Assembly (NCBI GenBank): GCA_002011085.2
Contig: MTMB02000001.1
Coordinates: forward strand, 1 to 41,819
Direction of reading: 5' to 3'
Length of the DNA stretch: 41,819 bases
From: Candidatus Geothermarchaeum rappei
Lineage (GTDB): Archaea > Thermoproteota > Nitrososphaeria > Geothermarchaeales > JDFR-13
Below, piece after piece: positions 1 to 10,535 of this stretch (position 1 is the stretch's first letter; the number at the start of each line of letters is the position of its first letter). The notes under the pieces are model-generated. The model did not search any database. It had not been told where the DNA came from and saw only the letters and a program-made list of their open reading frames with translations. The position numbers were made by a program, and so were the translations under genes.

Positions 1-385
<385 letters not shown>

Positions 386-474
386 GGCGTCGGGATAAGG
401 GGTCTTCAGGCAACACCACACCACAAATACACATAGCCCACAGCTGGGATGGTCGTGTGAGGCTCTTTGTAGAG

Positions 475-772
475 TTTCCTCCATGACCTAGTGAGCGGGT
501 AGGGCATATGCCCAAGGAAGGTCCTCCCTCCCGATTAACCGTGGAGCCGTGAGGCTCAGGCGGGAGACCGCCTCCAGGTGGAGTAGAAACGATACTTCTC
601 CAAGCTGTCTATGAGGATGAAGATCCGCTGACGAGGCTTGGAGAAGGTGAAATGGCCACCTGGCACGGGGGAGCAAGGCTAAGTTGGCCCAATGATATGA
701 GGGTCGGGTAAGCCGCTTAGACTGATCCCGCTTTTAAACAGAAGGAGGACTACGGCTAGGTCATGGAGGAAA
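475..772 (+). ncRNA. rnpB: RNase P RNA
   Basis: Catalytic RNA of RNase P, which cuts the 5' leader from pre-tRNAs. All conserved regions are visible in order: CR-I as ggaaggtcctccctcc (about 515-530), CR-II/III as gaaggtgaaatgg (about 643-655), CR-IV as gagcaaggctaag (671-683), and CR-V as acagaaggaggactac (738-753). The two ends form a perfect 17-bp P1 helix, 475-491 against 756-772, which fixes the gene boundaries. The gene begins about 90 bases after the estimated 23S end, on the same strand, with no T-rich terminator and no convincing TATA box between them, so co-transcription with the rRNA operon is likely (inference). A full-size P RNA contrasts with the minimised forms known from Pyrobaculum relatives. 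Confidence 0.93.
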
Positions 773-790
773 CTAATTTATTTAGTTTCC
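768..790 (+). terminator. Hairpin at the 3' end of RNase P RNA
   Basis: Arms ggaaactaa (768-776) and ttagtttcc (782-790) form a perfect 9-bp stem with a 5-nt loop, followed by AT-rich sequence. It lies directly at the end of the P RNA and shares five bases (768-772) with the 3' strand of P1, so the two helices are mutually exclusive at that edge. It could act in termination or 3' processing; archaeal terminators are usually simple T-runs, so the role is inferred. Confidence 0.45.
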
Positions 791-824
791 ATACTATATA
801 TTATATGTTTGGAGGTGTACCACT

Positions 825-1061
825 TTGGCAAGAGCTTATGTTTTGATAACAACGGAAGTAGGAGCTGAAGAGGAGGTAAAAGAGCAGTTGCTAAAGGAGC
901 CCGAGGTTCTGGAGGCTGAAGTTGTCTTTGGGGTATATGATATTGTAGCTAAAATAGAAGCTGATACCATGGAGCAGATAAGGAAGATAGTTACTTGGAA
1001 GATAAGAAGATTAGATAAAGTTACTTCTACACAAACTCTAATAGTGGCTGGAACTACATAG
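825..1061 (+). CDS. Stand-alone Lrp/AsnC ligand-binding (RAM) domain protein
   Basis: A 78-residue protein that matches only the effector-binding RAM (ACT-like alpha/beta) domain of Lrp/AsnC regulators. The pattern of an N-terminal strand (AYVLITTEVG), a helix, the segment VFGVYDIVAKIEA, a second helix and a last strand ending near TQTLIVAG is typical of the family. There is no helix-turn-helix, so it cannot bind DNA alone in the usual way. Such small proteins are widespread in archaea and form oligomers that bind amino acids; a partner regulator or enzyme is probable but not visible here. The start is TTG at 825, supported by ggaggtg at 811-817. A TATA-like run (atactatatattatat) lies just upstream, so it probably has its own promoter downstream of rnpB. 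Confidence 0.85.
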   Translation: MARAYVLITTEVGAEEEVKEQLLKEPEVLEAEVVFGVYDIVAKIEADTMEQIRKIVTWKIRRLDKVTSTQTLIVAGTT

Positions 1062-1193
1062 CTAATGTTTTCATTTCTCATTTTATTCTTACTACCATCT
1101 CCCATAGGATTTTTACCACATACATTATCTAGTTTTCATGATTTGAATACTTTTTATCTTATTGTTATCTAAAAATTATCTTGAATAAAATTG

Positions 1194-2576
1194 ATGAAAT
1201 ATCTGCTAATCGGTCTTGATGACATTGACAGCTATGCTGGAGGCTGTACCACGCATTTTGCAACATATATTGTGGAGAAAATCCTAGTTCTTGGAGGGTA
1301 TTTAACAGATTATCCTAGGTTAATTAGGTTGAACCCTGACACTCCATGGAGAACACGAGGAAACGGGGCTGTAGCTATAGAAGCAGCTTTTCCAAAGAGA
1401 AAGATTCCCCACTTATTGGACTGGTTAGAAAAATCGTTACATGAGTATATTATTCTAAATGATGGACTAAGACCAGGAACCCAGCCAGGTATAGTCGTCC
1501 TAGATGGATCCAGAATCAAGAGGGAAACCTATGAGAAATTAAACCTATTTTCTTCGAAAGCGTTATATAAAATAGTCTCTCATGATGAGTTAGAGTCGCT
1601 TATTAGTTACTTGGGAAAACGAATAATTAAGATGGTTTCTCCATATGGCAGGAGAGGGCTAATCGGTTCACTGGCTGCAATAGGAAATTTTCTTCCTCAC
1701 GACTATACCTATGAGTTATTAGTATATCGAAAGTTGAGTATTAGAGAGCGGGATAGGTCTCTTAATATCATCCCTAACTTAGACTGGGAAGACGAGTATA
1801 CTTTCGCTCATGTTGATCTAGAGAGGAAAAATATTCTCTGGAGTCCTCACGGACCTGATCCGGTTATACTCGGTATACGAGGGGATCGTATATCTAAGAT
1901 TATCCGGATTTTTAGAAATATTGAGAAGTATCTATCTTATGATAGATGGATCATCTATGTCACTAACCAAGGTACCGATGAACATTTTAAGCGATCACTA
2001 TATGATCAAGGACAGTCAATTGAGGCGTTTAACCAATATATTGGCGTCTTCAAACTTTTTTCTAATCCTCTTCGGGACAAAGGAGGACATCTCCATTCTA
2101 ATGCGATCGTTAATAGTAATTCTATCGAAGTTATGGTTTATGAGCCTTCAGGCAGGCTAAGGGATGTTATGGATGTTCTTGAGGAAGGAGATAAGGTGGT
2201 TTTGGGCGGAGTGTTCAAGCCATCTAGATATCACGCGAACCTTCTCTTCAATACACAAGTCATATCGTTTTGTTCAATTCCCATATATAGAGAGTCGTAT
2301 GTTAAGCCTATCTGTCCAAGTTGTGGATCTAAAATGGAGAGTCTAGGGAAGTCCTCAGGGTATGAATGTGAAAAATGCAAATATCATATTAGAGGATCTC
2401 TCATGCTTAAAATATATAGAAGCGTTTGGATCCCTCACTTATCTCTTCCTCCATATCGATCTATCAGACATTTATCAAAACCATTAAAGCGATATGGAAG
2501 GGAACACAAGTATCGTGTTAAGGGCTTCAAGAATAAATTATGGTTTTATTCTAGGAACTTGAATGGCTCATTATGA
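1194..2576 (+). CDS. tiaS: tRNA(Ile2) 2-agmatinylcytidine synthetase TiaS
   Basis: TiaS uses ATP and agmatine to convert C34 of the CAU-anticodon isoleucine tRNA to agmatidine, so that it reads AUA instead of AUG. It is essential and archaea-specific. The N-terminus carries the hallmark GLDDIDS...GGCTT of the kinase-like TCKD domain. A conserved central stretch (YGRRGLIGSLAAIGN) and an OB-fold-like region follow. A C-terminal zinc ribbon has CPSCG and, about 18 residues later, CEKC. At about 460 residues it is slightly longer than the usual ~420-440. I chose ATG at 1194; an in-frame TTG at 1191 adds one Met. No Shine-Dalgarno sequence is visible, so a leaderless transcript is likely. It is a single gene between the RAM-domain gene and the Sm-like gene. 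Confidence 0.93.
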   Translation: MKYLLIGLDDIDSYAGGCTTHFATYIVEKILVLGGYLTDYPRLIRLNPDTPWRTRGNGAVAIEAAFPKRKIPHLLDWLEKSLHEYIILNDGLRPGTQPGIVVLDGSRIKRETYEKLNLFSSKALYKIVSHDELESLISYLGKRIIKMVSPYGRRGLIGSLAAIGNFLPHDYTYELLVYRKLSIRERDRSLNIIPNLDWEDEYTFAHVDLERKNILWSPHGPDPVILGIRGDRISKIIRIFRNIEKYLSYDRWIIYVTNQGTDEHFKRSLYDQGQSIEAFNQYIGVFKLFSNPLRDKGGHLHSNAIVNSNSIEVMVYEPSGRLRDVMDVLEEGDKVVLGGVFKPSRYHANLLFNTQVISFCSIPIYRESYVKPICPSCGSKMESLGKSSGYECEKCKYHIRGSLMLKIYRSVWIPHLSLPPYRSIRHLSKPLKRYGREHKYRVKGFKNKLWFYSRNLNGSL

Positions 2577-2677
2577 TAATTTAGATGCTATGATATACTT
2601 AGGAATGTAACAATAATGTTTATATATTTGTTTTTTAGATGAATATGTGAATAATTAGTATTTACGATGGTGGAAAC

Positions 2678-2899
2678 ATGCCTACAGATTTAACGATTAA
2701 GTTTCTGAGGAACAGTATTAACACCCCTGTAATAGTCAAGATAAAGGGTGGTAGGTTAATTAGAGGGATCTTGGCTGGATATGATGAACACTTAAATCTA
2801 TTCCTAAAAGATGCTGAGCACATTCAATCCGATAACCCAGAGACGCTTGGAAATATAATTATAAGAGGAGACAATGTCATTCTAATATCTCCCTCCTAA
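2678..2899 (+). CDS. Sm-like RNA-binding protein (LSm/SmAP)
   Basis: A 73-residue archaeal Sm-like protein, expected to form a heptameric ring that binds U-rich RNA and helps RNA turnover or tRNA processing. Both Sm motifs are visible: Sm1 with VIVKIKGGRLIRGILAGYDEHLN (an IKGG...G..D.h.N pattern, residues about 19-41) and Sm2 with LGNIIIRGDNVILI (about 57-70), where IRGDNV is the canonical loop. The start is ATG at 2678 with ggtgg just upstream. It stands immediately upstream of a tRNA-Ala gene, with about 160 bases between them. Confidence 0.95.
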   Translation: MPTDLTIKFLRNSINTPVIVKIKGGRLIRGILAGYDEHLNLFLKDAEHIQSDNPETLGNIIIRGDNVILISPS

Positions 2900-3058
2900 T
2901 TCAAAATAATCCATGTAAGACCTTTTTAGATAAAGTTATGGGACAATAAATATCTATTCAGATATCATCCTATAGAATTGCTTTAACTTTGATAATTATG
3001 GAGTCTTTAAACACTTAAAAACTGGAACCATAACTAATATAAAATGTAAAATTACAAT

Positions 3059-3133
3059 GGGCCCGTGGTGTAGTGGTAGCACACCGCGCTTGCAACGCGG
3101 AGGTCCCGGGTTCAATTCCCGGCGGGTCCACCA
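3059..3133 (+). tRNA. tRNA-Ala (TGC)
   Basis: A cloverleaf folds with a GGGCCCG/CGGGTCC acceptor that carries the G3:U70 identity pair of alanine tRNA. The anticodon stem is CCGCG/CGCGG with loop CTTGCAA (anticodon TGC). The T arm is CCGGG-TTCAATT-CCCGG, the discriminator is A at 3130, and CCA at 3131-3133 is encoded. There is no intron. A TATA-like taatataaaa lies at 3035-3044. It is nearly identical to the Ala(GGC) gene at 8323 outside the anticodon arm. Confidence 0.97.
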
Positions 3134-3241
3134 CAATAATCTTATTTCTAGTGATACTAATTGTAAATTGATAAGTATAACATGTGAAAACAAGATTTTT
3201 CTATTTGTTATATTTATTCTTGCTATAAAATAATTTTTATT

Positions 3242-5221
<1,980 letters not shown>

Positions 5222-5238
5222 CTTCTAATACAAAACTT

Positions 5239-5324
5239 TGGCGCCGGGAGTGGGATTCGAACCCACGCGGCCTCACGACCAGTGGCTTAGCAGGCCACCC
5301 CCTTAACCTCTCGGGCATCCCGGC
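5239..5324 (-). tRNA. tRNA-Ser (GCT)
   Basis: On the minus strand, a type II tRNA with a long variable arm (ggtcg...ggcc). The acceptor is GCCGGGA/TCCCGGC with discriminator G, and CCA is encoded at 5239-5241. The anticodon loop CTGCTAA lies between GTGGC/GCCAC-type stems, giving anticodon GCT. The T arm contains the standard GTTCGAATCC. The long arm and discriminator G fit serine. There is no intron. It is tail-to-tail with acs, about 20 bases away. Confidence 0.95.
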
Positions 5325-5537
5325 ATTTTTTCTCAATTATATGATGTTATGAGATTAGCGTTTATTAATTTTAACCCTGGATAGGCCTTATCTACACATG
5401 GTATTTTATATGTAATTACCAGTGCTACATTGTGTTTATAATTTTTACTATCAATTGTATGTCTTTTAGGCTTATATTGTATATTTATAAAACTTATATT
5501 GATTTTTCAGTCAATAATTTGATATGGGTGATTTCAG

Positions 5538-6464
5538 TTGATTACTATTATCGGTGCAGGTAGAGTAGGTGCTAGTGCCGCAGTCTTTCTTGCATTACGT
5601 AATCTTGATGATATAATGTTAATTGATATCGTAGAGAATCTTCCTCAGGGACATGCCTTGGACATGGGGCATGCCCTAAGTATATTGGGTATCGATGCAA
5701 AGATAGAGGGGAGCAATGATTTCAGTGCTATGAAGGGTAGTGATTTAGTCATTGTAACAGCTGGTTTTCCTAGAAAGCCTGGCATGACCAGAGAGGAGCT
5801 AGTTGCAAAGAACGCTGGGATTGTTGCTGACATTGCCGAGAAAATAAAGAAATATGCTTCTGATGCTATTGTCATGATGACAACTAACCCGCTTGATGCA
5901 ATGGCTTATCTAATGTATAAGCGCCTAGGTTTTCCAAGGGAACGTGTAATTGGGTTCAGTGGGGTCCTTGACTCAGGTCGACTAAGATACTATGCGGCAA
6001 AGGTTCTTGGAGTAAGTTACTCATCTATCGTACCAATTGTAATTGGGCAACACGGTCAGAAGATGTTCCCAGTTCCTCGACTATCCACTGTCGGCGGGAC
6101 ACCGTTGACAGAGATATTAAGTAAGGATGAGATCGACAAGATTGTTAAAGAGACAATTGAAGCAGGGGCAACCGTAACAAGGTTAAGAGGCTTTAGCAGT
6201 AACTATGCTCCTGGTGCAGGATTAGCTATCATGGCTGAAGCCGTTAAGAAGGATCTAAAGAAAGTGTTCTTAGCTAGTGTCTACTTAAACGGCGAATATG
6301 GAATCAAAGATGTGACGGTAAGCGTCCCTGTAGTAATTGGTAAAAACGGGATTGAGAGGATAATTGAGTTACCGCTAACCGAGGAGGAAAAGAAAGGCTT
6401 CTTAGCTAGTGTAGACGCAATTAAAGCCAACGTTGCACAGATACCCAAAGAGTTTTTTGAGTAA
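5538..6464 (+). CDS. mdh: Malate dehydrogenase (LDH-like family)
   Basis: Interconverts malate and oxaloacetate. The N-terminal Rossmann fold has GAGRVG at residues 6-11, and an acidic residue follows strand 2 (LIDIVE), predicting preference for NAD. The substrate-binding arginine lies in the mobile-loop segment GFPRKPGMTREEL, a second in VLDSGRLR, and the catalytic histidine in IGQHGQK. The 308-residue length is typical of archaeal [LDH-like] MDH, and the loop arginine pattern favours malate over lactate. The start is TTG at 5538, strongly supported by GGTGAT at 5527-5532 with 5-nt spacing. With acs, fumarase and acyl-CoA dehydrogenase elsewhere in the window it fits central carbon oxidation or assimilation, but there is no operon partner. 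A T-rich tract (cttttttattt) follows the stop. Confidence 0.93.
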   Translation: MITIIGAGRVGASAAVFLALRNLDDIMLIDIVENLPQGHALDMGHALSILGIDAKIEGSNDFSAMKGSDLVIVTAGFPRKPGMTREELVAKNAGIVADIAEKIKKYASDAIVMMTTNPLDAMAYLMYKRLGFPRERVIGFSGVLDSGRLRYYAAKVLGVSYSSIVPIVIGQHGQKMFPVPRLSTVGGTPLTEILSKDEIDKIVKETIEAGATVTRLRGFSSNYAPGAGLAIMAEAVKKDLKKVFLASVYLNGEYGIKDVTVSVPVVIGKNGIERIIELPLTEEEKKGFLASVDAIKANVAQIPKEFFE

Positions 6465-6542
6465 ATCTGCATCAACTCTCTTTTTTATTTAACCATGTAA
6501 TTAAAAATTACTTACAATTATTTCTCCGAGGATTTTATTCAA

Positions 6543-6866
6543 GGGCGGTGGGCTCCCCCGGTTCCCGCCTTACTTGGAGGCGGGCCTACTGGGGCGTGAT
6601 TCAATCCCCGGCTCACAGAGCAAGCATGCGAGGGCTTAGGGCCGCTCCCTCCCGGGCCTAACCCGTTTCGCCCTCTGCCCTATACCACACGCCCTCACAG
6701 CGTGTAGTATAGGGAACATGCCTCCCTGTGACGGAGATCACATCTCAACTCTCCCCAGTAGGGGACCGCCTCCTTCAGGCGTTTACCCGGGGGTTACTGG
6801 CCCCCGCATAAGGCCGATTTCGGGTTATCGGGGGACGGCCAGCCCCCCAGCCCTACCCCACCGCCC
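6543..6866 (-). ncRNA. ffs: Signal recognition particle 7S RNA
   Basis: A GC-rich island of about 325 nt. On the minus strand it starts GGGCGGTGGGG and ends CCCACCGCCC, so the two ends pair as in archaeal 7S RNA. The helix 8 signature that binds SRP54 is clear around 6632-6665: gggttaggcccgggagggagcggccc then taagccc. The hairpin with arms ctatac.acacgc near 6685-6715 fits helix 6, the SRP19-binding arm. The RNA scaffolds SRP19 and SRP54 for co-translational targeting to the translocon, whose Sec61-beta subunit is encoded at about 27.2 kb. Confidence 0.93.
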
Positions 6867-6955
6867 ATAAGGTCAATAACTAAAGTAAGTATTTAATTTT
6901 TATTTACAGGATTTCAGTTGATAGACAGCATTATCTATACTTTGTTTAAGAATGG

Positions 6956-7031
6956 TGGTGGGCCCGCCAGGAATCGAACCTGGGACCTCCTGCGCGTAAG
7001 GCAGGCGTCATAGCCACTAGACCACGGGCCC
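6956..7031 (-). tRNA. tRNA-Val (TAC)
   Basis: On the minus strand: acceptor GGGCCCG/CGGGCCC, discriminator A, and encoded CCA at 6956-6958. The anticodon stem is CCTGC/GCAGG with loop CTTACGC, giving anticodon TAC (valine GTN family). The T arm is CCAGG-TTCGATT-CCTGG. There is no intron. It lies 92 bases upstream of the SRP RNA on the same strand and could share a transcript with it, but an AT-rich spacer separates them. Confidence 0.96.
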
Positions 7032-7101
7032 AAAGTGTCGTTCTATATCCTACACTATAATTTCTAAAAGATATAGTTAAAAAAATTTTATAGTGTGTTT
7101 C

Positions 7102-8127
7102 CTATTCCTCCCAGCCCCACTCACCGGTCTCTAAATATTCTATGATTGCTGATGCGGCTCTTCTCCCTCCAGCCATGGCAGGTCCAATTAAAGACGGTCC
7201 TGTTATAACGTCTCCAGCTGCAAATACACCTTTCCTAGTAGTCCTATATTTCTTATCAGTCTTTATCGTGTTCCACTTTGTAAGTTCTATACCATACTTA
7301 CCATTCTCGAATGGTGGAGTTGCAATTTCACCAGCAGCAATCAATGCAGCAGTAATTTCCCTAACAAACTCAGATCCCTCAATAGGCACGGGTCTTGGTC
7401 TTCCTGAGGAGTCGGGTTCACCCAGTTTCATCCTAATAGCCTTTACAGCAGCAACTTTCTTTCCCTCACCAGCTATAAATTCTATTGGCTGTGTTAGTTC
7501 ATTGACTTCTACACCGAAATTCTCCAGCTTTTCAAATTCCTTTGCTCCTGCAGGAGCCACGTCTCTAGTCCTCCTATAGTATAGGAGGATCTTCTCGGCA
7601 CCAGCCTCCTTAGCTATATAACACGCGTCCACAGCAGTTAATCCACCGCCTACTACTAAAACGGTTCCTTGGAACCGGGGCTCATGATCAAGATATCCAT
7701 ATTTATGCAGATGAAAATCTACTATAAACTCTAATGCAGACATAACTCCATCTAACTTTTCTCCCGGCACATTGAGCTTCCTGCTTTTCCACGTTCCAGT
7801 TGCAATTAATACAGCGTCAAATTCCTTAATTATGTCTTCTAAGTCGATGTCCCTACCGACTTTTGTATTCTGATGAAACACTACACCGATCTCTTTAAGC
7901 TCATTTATCCCTTGTCTAACACCTTTTTTGGGTATTCTAAACTCTGGAATACCAAAAACGAGTAGTCCGCCCGGCTCTGGAAGCATGTCATATACATGGA
8001 CCTCATGACCTACACAGATTAACTCGCCAGCAGCAGCTAATCCAGCTGGGCCCGCGCCGATTATAGCGACCTTCTTCCCAGTTTTCTTTATATCTTCCCC
8101 CGGTTTACATTTGCGTGCAAACTTCAT
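7102..8127 (-). CDS. GltD-like FAD/NAD(P)H-dependent oxidoreductase
   Basis: A 341-residue flavoprotein similar to the beta (small) subunit of glutamate synthase. The FAD-binding Rossmann motif GAGPAG is at 24-29, followed by LPEPGGLLVFGIPEFRIPK, a signature of the GltD/sulfide-dehydrogenase-beta group. A second dinucleotide-binding motif GGGLTAVDA is at about residue 155-163. The C-terminal FAD motif GVFAAGDV...GPAMAGGRRAA follows. It is shorter than GltD (about 450-480) because the N-terminal four-cysteine [4Fe-4S] domain is missing; only Cys7 remains there. No GltB partner is nearby, so true glutamate synthase activity is doubtful. Such stand-alone archaeal proteins are thought to transfer electrons between NAD(P)H and ferredoxin-type partners (inference). 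It is a single gene with a G-rich leader, between tRNA-Val and tRNA-Ala. Confidence 0.85.
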   Translation of the reverse strand: MKFARKCKPGEDIKKTGKKVAIIGAGPAGLAAAGELICVGHEVHVYDMLPEPGGLLVFGIPEFRIPKKGVRQGINELKEIGVVFHQNTKVGRDIDLEDIIKEFDAVLIATGTWKSRKLNVPGEKLDGVMSALEFIVDFHLHKYGYLDHEPRFQGTVLVVGGGLTAVDACYIAKEAGAEKILLYYRRTRDVAPAGAKEFEKLENFGVEVNELTQPIEFIAGEGKKVAAVKAIRMKLGEPDSSGRPRPVPIEGSEFVREITAALIAAGEIATPPFENGKYGIELTKWNTIKTDKKYRTTRKGVFAAGDVITGPSLIGPAMAGGRRAASAIIEYLETGEWGWEE

Positions 8128-8322
8128 GTTAACCCCCTAACCTCATCCACTATAATGAGATAAATTTTTGTTTAGAGGAATTAAAACTAAAAATATATAT
8201 AATTATATCATCTTCTGAGTCACGATGATTTAGATTCTAGACGCGATAATATAGAAAAAAGGTTATAAAAGGAAGCTCATCAATAATTATAGACTAGAAA
8301 TATATGATACTTATCGTATAGT

Positions 8323-8397
8323 GGGCCCGTGGTGTAGTGGTAGCACGCCGCCTTGGCATGGCGGAGGTCCCGGGTTCGATTCCCGGCGGGTCCACCA
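8323..8397 (+). tRNA. tRNA-Ala (GGC)
   Basis: Acceptor GGGCCCG/CGGGTCC with the alanine G3:U70 pair, anticodon stem CCGCC/GGCGG with loop TTGGCAT (anticodon GGC), T arm CCGGG-TTCGATT-CCCGG, discriminator A at 8394, and encoded CCA at 8395-8397. There is no intron. The first 24 bases are identical to tRNA-Ala(TGC) at 3059. Confidence 0.97.
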
Positions 8398-8405
8398 CCG
8401 TAATC

Positions 8406-9293
8406 CTATAAATTGAATTCCTGTAGAATCTCGCATACCTTACAAATTTCTCTGCTTGTGGGGAAACCACATTTTTTACATGGATTTAAAATTATCTTCT
8501 CGCCGGTGATCTTCTTTAATTTATCTCCAAGTCTAACTATGTTGTATGTAATCCCCGGCCGCTTATTCTCCAACTCACTCAAGAAGTTTCTAATGTCATT
8601 TCTTAGGCTATATCGAGTAAAGGGGCAAGGCTCATCATGATACTGTATTTTCCTTAAGAATGCGTATAGAGTAACTTCCTGTTCTAAAATGAATTTTAGT
8701 GGATACACTCTAGGAACCACTCCTCGTGCTGGTGCCAACTCATATACTAAATGCTTTAAGTTTCCCTGGATCGTATTTAGTAAAACTGTTTGTGCAAAAT
8801 CACTAGCATTATGTCCCGTTAGTAAATATTCTACGCCTTCTTCTCTAGCCATCATATCTAAGATTCTTCTCCTAAATACACCGCAGTATGTACATGACAT
8901 ATTTCTGTTGTTCTCGTTAATTATTTCATCTAGTTTAAAACCATATATCTTCGCCAAACTACCTATTCTGTATTCAATTCCCCAGTTATCCAGCATCTCA
9001 ACAGCTACCTTTATTGAAGGGTCTCTATATCCCGATATGCCTTCATCTACGATCAATGCAACTAGCGAGGTATCGGGGTAAGGTTCTGTCACTCTCTTCA
9101 TAATATATGCTAAGGATAAACTATCCTTTCCACCTGATACTGCTAGCCCCAGTTTGATATCTGGTCTCAATATATTCTTAATAGTTTTTCTAGCTTTCTC
9201 TTCAATACCTCTCAGGAAATGTTTTATGCATAAAAATTCCCCGCTATATCTCCTATGATATACTGCCTCTGCATTGCAATATGAGCACTTCAT
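8406..9293 (-). CDS. ttuA: TtuA/Ncs6-family tRNA 2-thiouridine synthetase
   Basis: A PP-loop ATPase of the TtuA/Ncs6/TtcA group that adenylates a tRNA uridine and replaces its C2 oxygen with sulfur. At U54 this stabilises tRNA at high temperature; at U34 it tunes decoding. An N-terminal zinc site has C3, C6, C22 and H25. The PP-loop SGGKDS is at 53-58. The Fe-S ligands are the central CTYC pair and the cysteine in EPCPFTRYSLR. A C-terminal zinc finger has CKKC and CKVC. The 295-aa length is normal. The start ATG (9293) overlaps the stop of the upstream protease gene by four bases (ATGA), so the two are translationally coupled. The U54 versus U34 target is not decidable from sequence; the symbol is tentative. 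Confidence 0.88.
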   Translation of the reverse strand: MKCSYCNAEAVYHRRYSGEFLCIKHFLRGIEEKARKTIKNILRPDIKLGLAVSGGKDSLSLAYIMKRVTEPYPDTSLVALIVDEGISGYRDPSIKVAVEMLDNWGIEYRIGSLAKIYGFKLDEIINENNRNMSCTYCGVFRRRILDMMAREEGVEYLLTGHNASDFAQTVLLNTIQGNLKHLVYELAPARGVVPRVYPLKFILEQEVTLYAFLRKIQYHDEPCPFTRYSLRNDIRNFLSELENKRPGITYNIVRLGDKLKKITGEKIILNPCKKCGFPTSREICKVCEILQEFNL

Positions 9294-10477
9294 CTGAATA
9301 CCAACTCCCTGATAAAGTCTCCAGCTACATTTAATCCTATCAAGATTAGTGCAATTGTAAACATGACGGTAATAATTATCTTTCTATATGTCTTTGACAA
9401 TCCGATATACTCTAGTAATGCTTCTAAATGACCATATCCATCCAGCATGATTATCGGCATCATGTTGAATATGGCTACGTTTACCCCTAAAAAGAATATC
9501 CAGAATATTACCTCATAGAAAGTTATAGGCCACTGGGGGTCCAAAAAGCTATATTTGGGTGGGAAATAGGTAGATGGAATAAAGCCGAGAATTCCCCTAG
9601 AACTATTATATGGATCTGACCCAGGAACTAATGCTATTTCTCTAATTAAACCGGTATCCCTATCAATATATCGTACTATAACCTCTTCTCCTGGAGTAAG
9701 CCGATTCTTCAAAAGAGATGAATAGTCCTTTATCGTCACGTTATTAATCGCTATTATTACATCGCCAACTGAGATATAACTTTGATTAGCAAGAGTGGTA
9801 TTAGGAAGGATCTGAGTAACCATGACTCCTGAAGGCTCTCCATAGAAAGGCGAGATCATTGCAAAATATAATGCGCTGTTTAACACTATAGGGGCAAATA
9901 ATAATCCTACAATTATGTTCACAAATGTACCCGCAGCCAAGACCTGCATTCTTACTTTAGGTGGCATTTCAAAAAATTTTTCTTCATCAGGCTCTACAAA
10001 TGCGCCAGGAATAACATAGAAAATAAGTAGACCAACGTTTTTTATAGGAACATTGTTAACATGCATTGCTATTTTATGTGCAATTTCGTGAGTAAATAAC
10101 AATAAAATGATCGCTGGTAGCATCTTCAGAAGCGTCTCAAAAGAGATTGTTATACCTGGTACGAGAAGTTTAGCAGTAGGTGTTTGACCATGTGTAGCAA
10201 AAAATGATAAGAGACTTGTTAACAGCAGATAGAATGCTGCGCCCATGAGTACGTATCCAATTAAAACTCCTATATTCAGCATGATTCTAAGTTTATCTTT
10301 ATGTCTTATACTCCAACTCTCTAGAAATCGATTCAACTTATCACTTCTTACTGTTAGGTATAATGGCCCAATATTTATCCATGGAAGTCGTTCTTCAATC
10401 TTCAAAATCTTAGATATAGCGTATATTCCCATCCATCCTATGAGTATCTGAATCATTAACTCTATCTGACCCTGCAT
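9290..10477 (-). CDS. Membrane metalloprotease, site-2 protease family (M50), with PDZ domain
   Basis: An integral membrane zinc protease that should cut substrates within the membrane. The zinc-binding HEIAH motif lies in a hydrophobic segment (THEIAHKIAMH), and the third ligand motif NMMPIIMLDG (NxxPxxxLDG) lies in a late transmembrane segment, both hallmarks of S2P. A PDZ domain (about 70 residues, from SGVMVTQILP to IALVPGSD) sits between the two core segments and probably presents substrates. About six to seven hydrophobic segments are visible. The frame is open to 10552, but ATG at 10477 (MQGQIELM) begins where the family homology does, and the longer form would run into the divergent gene at 10536. 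The transcript looks leaderless, with a TATA-like ttataag about 30 bases upstream. Its stop overlaps the TtuA-type gene. Confidence 0.88.
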   Translation of the reverse strand: MQGQIELMIQILIGWMGIYAISKILKIEERLPWINIGPLYLTVRSDKLNRFLESWSIRHKDKLRIMLNIGVLIGYVLMGAAFYLLLTSLLSFFATHGQTPTAKLLVPGITISFETLLKMLPAIILLLFTHEIAHKIAMHVNNVPIKNVGLLIFYVIPGAFVEPDEEKFFEMPPKVRMQVLAAGTFVNIIVGLLFAPIVLNSALYFAMISPFYGEPSGVMVTQILPNTTLANQSYISVGDVIIAINNVTIKDYSSLLKNRLTPGEEVIVRYIDRDTGLIREIALVPGSDPYNSSRGILGFIPSTYFPPKYSFLDPQWPITFYEVIFWIFFLGVNVAIFNMMPIIMLDGYGHLEALLEYIGLSKTYRKIIITVMFTIALILIGLNVAGDFIRELVFR

Positions 10478-10535
10478 AATCACAATAATTGTATGTAGGC
10501 GCTTATAATAATCTATATATCGTCTATTAGTGGAG

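Noticed and set aside
8210-8260. A possible box C/D guide RNA (ctga followed by atgat)
   Set aside because: D'-like and C'-like boxes are present, but no matching C box or terminal D box and no terminal stem can be found around them.
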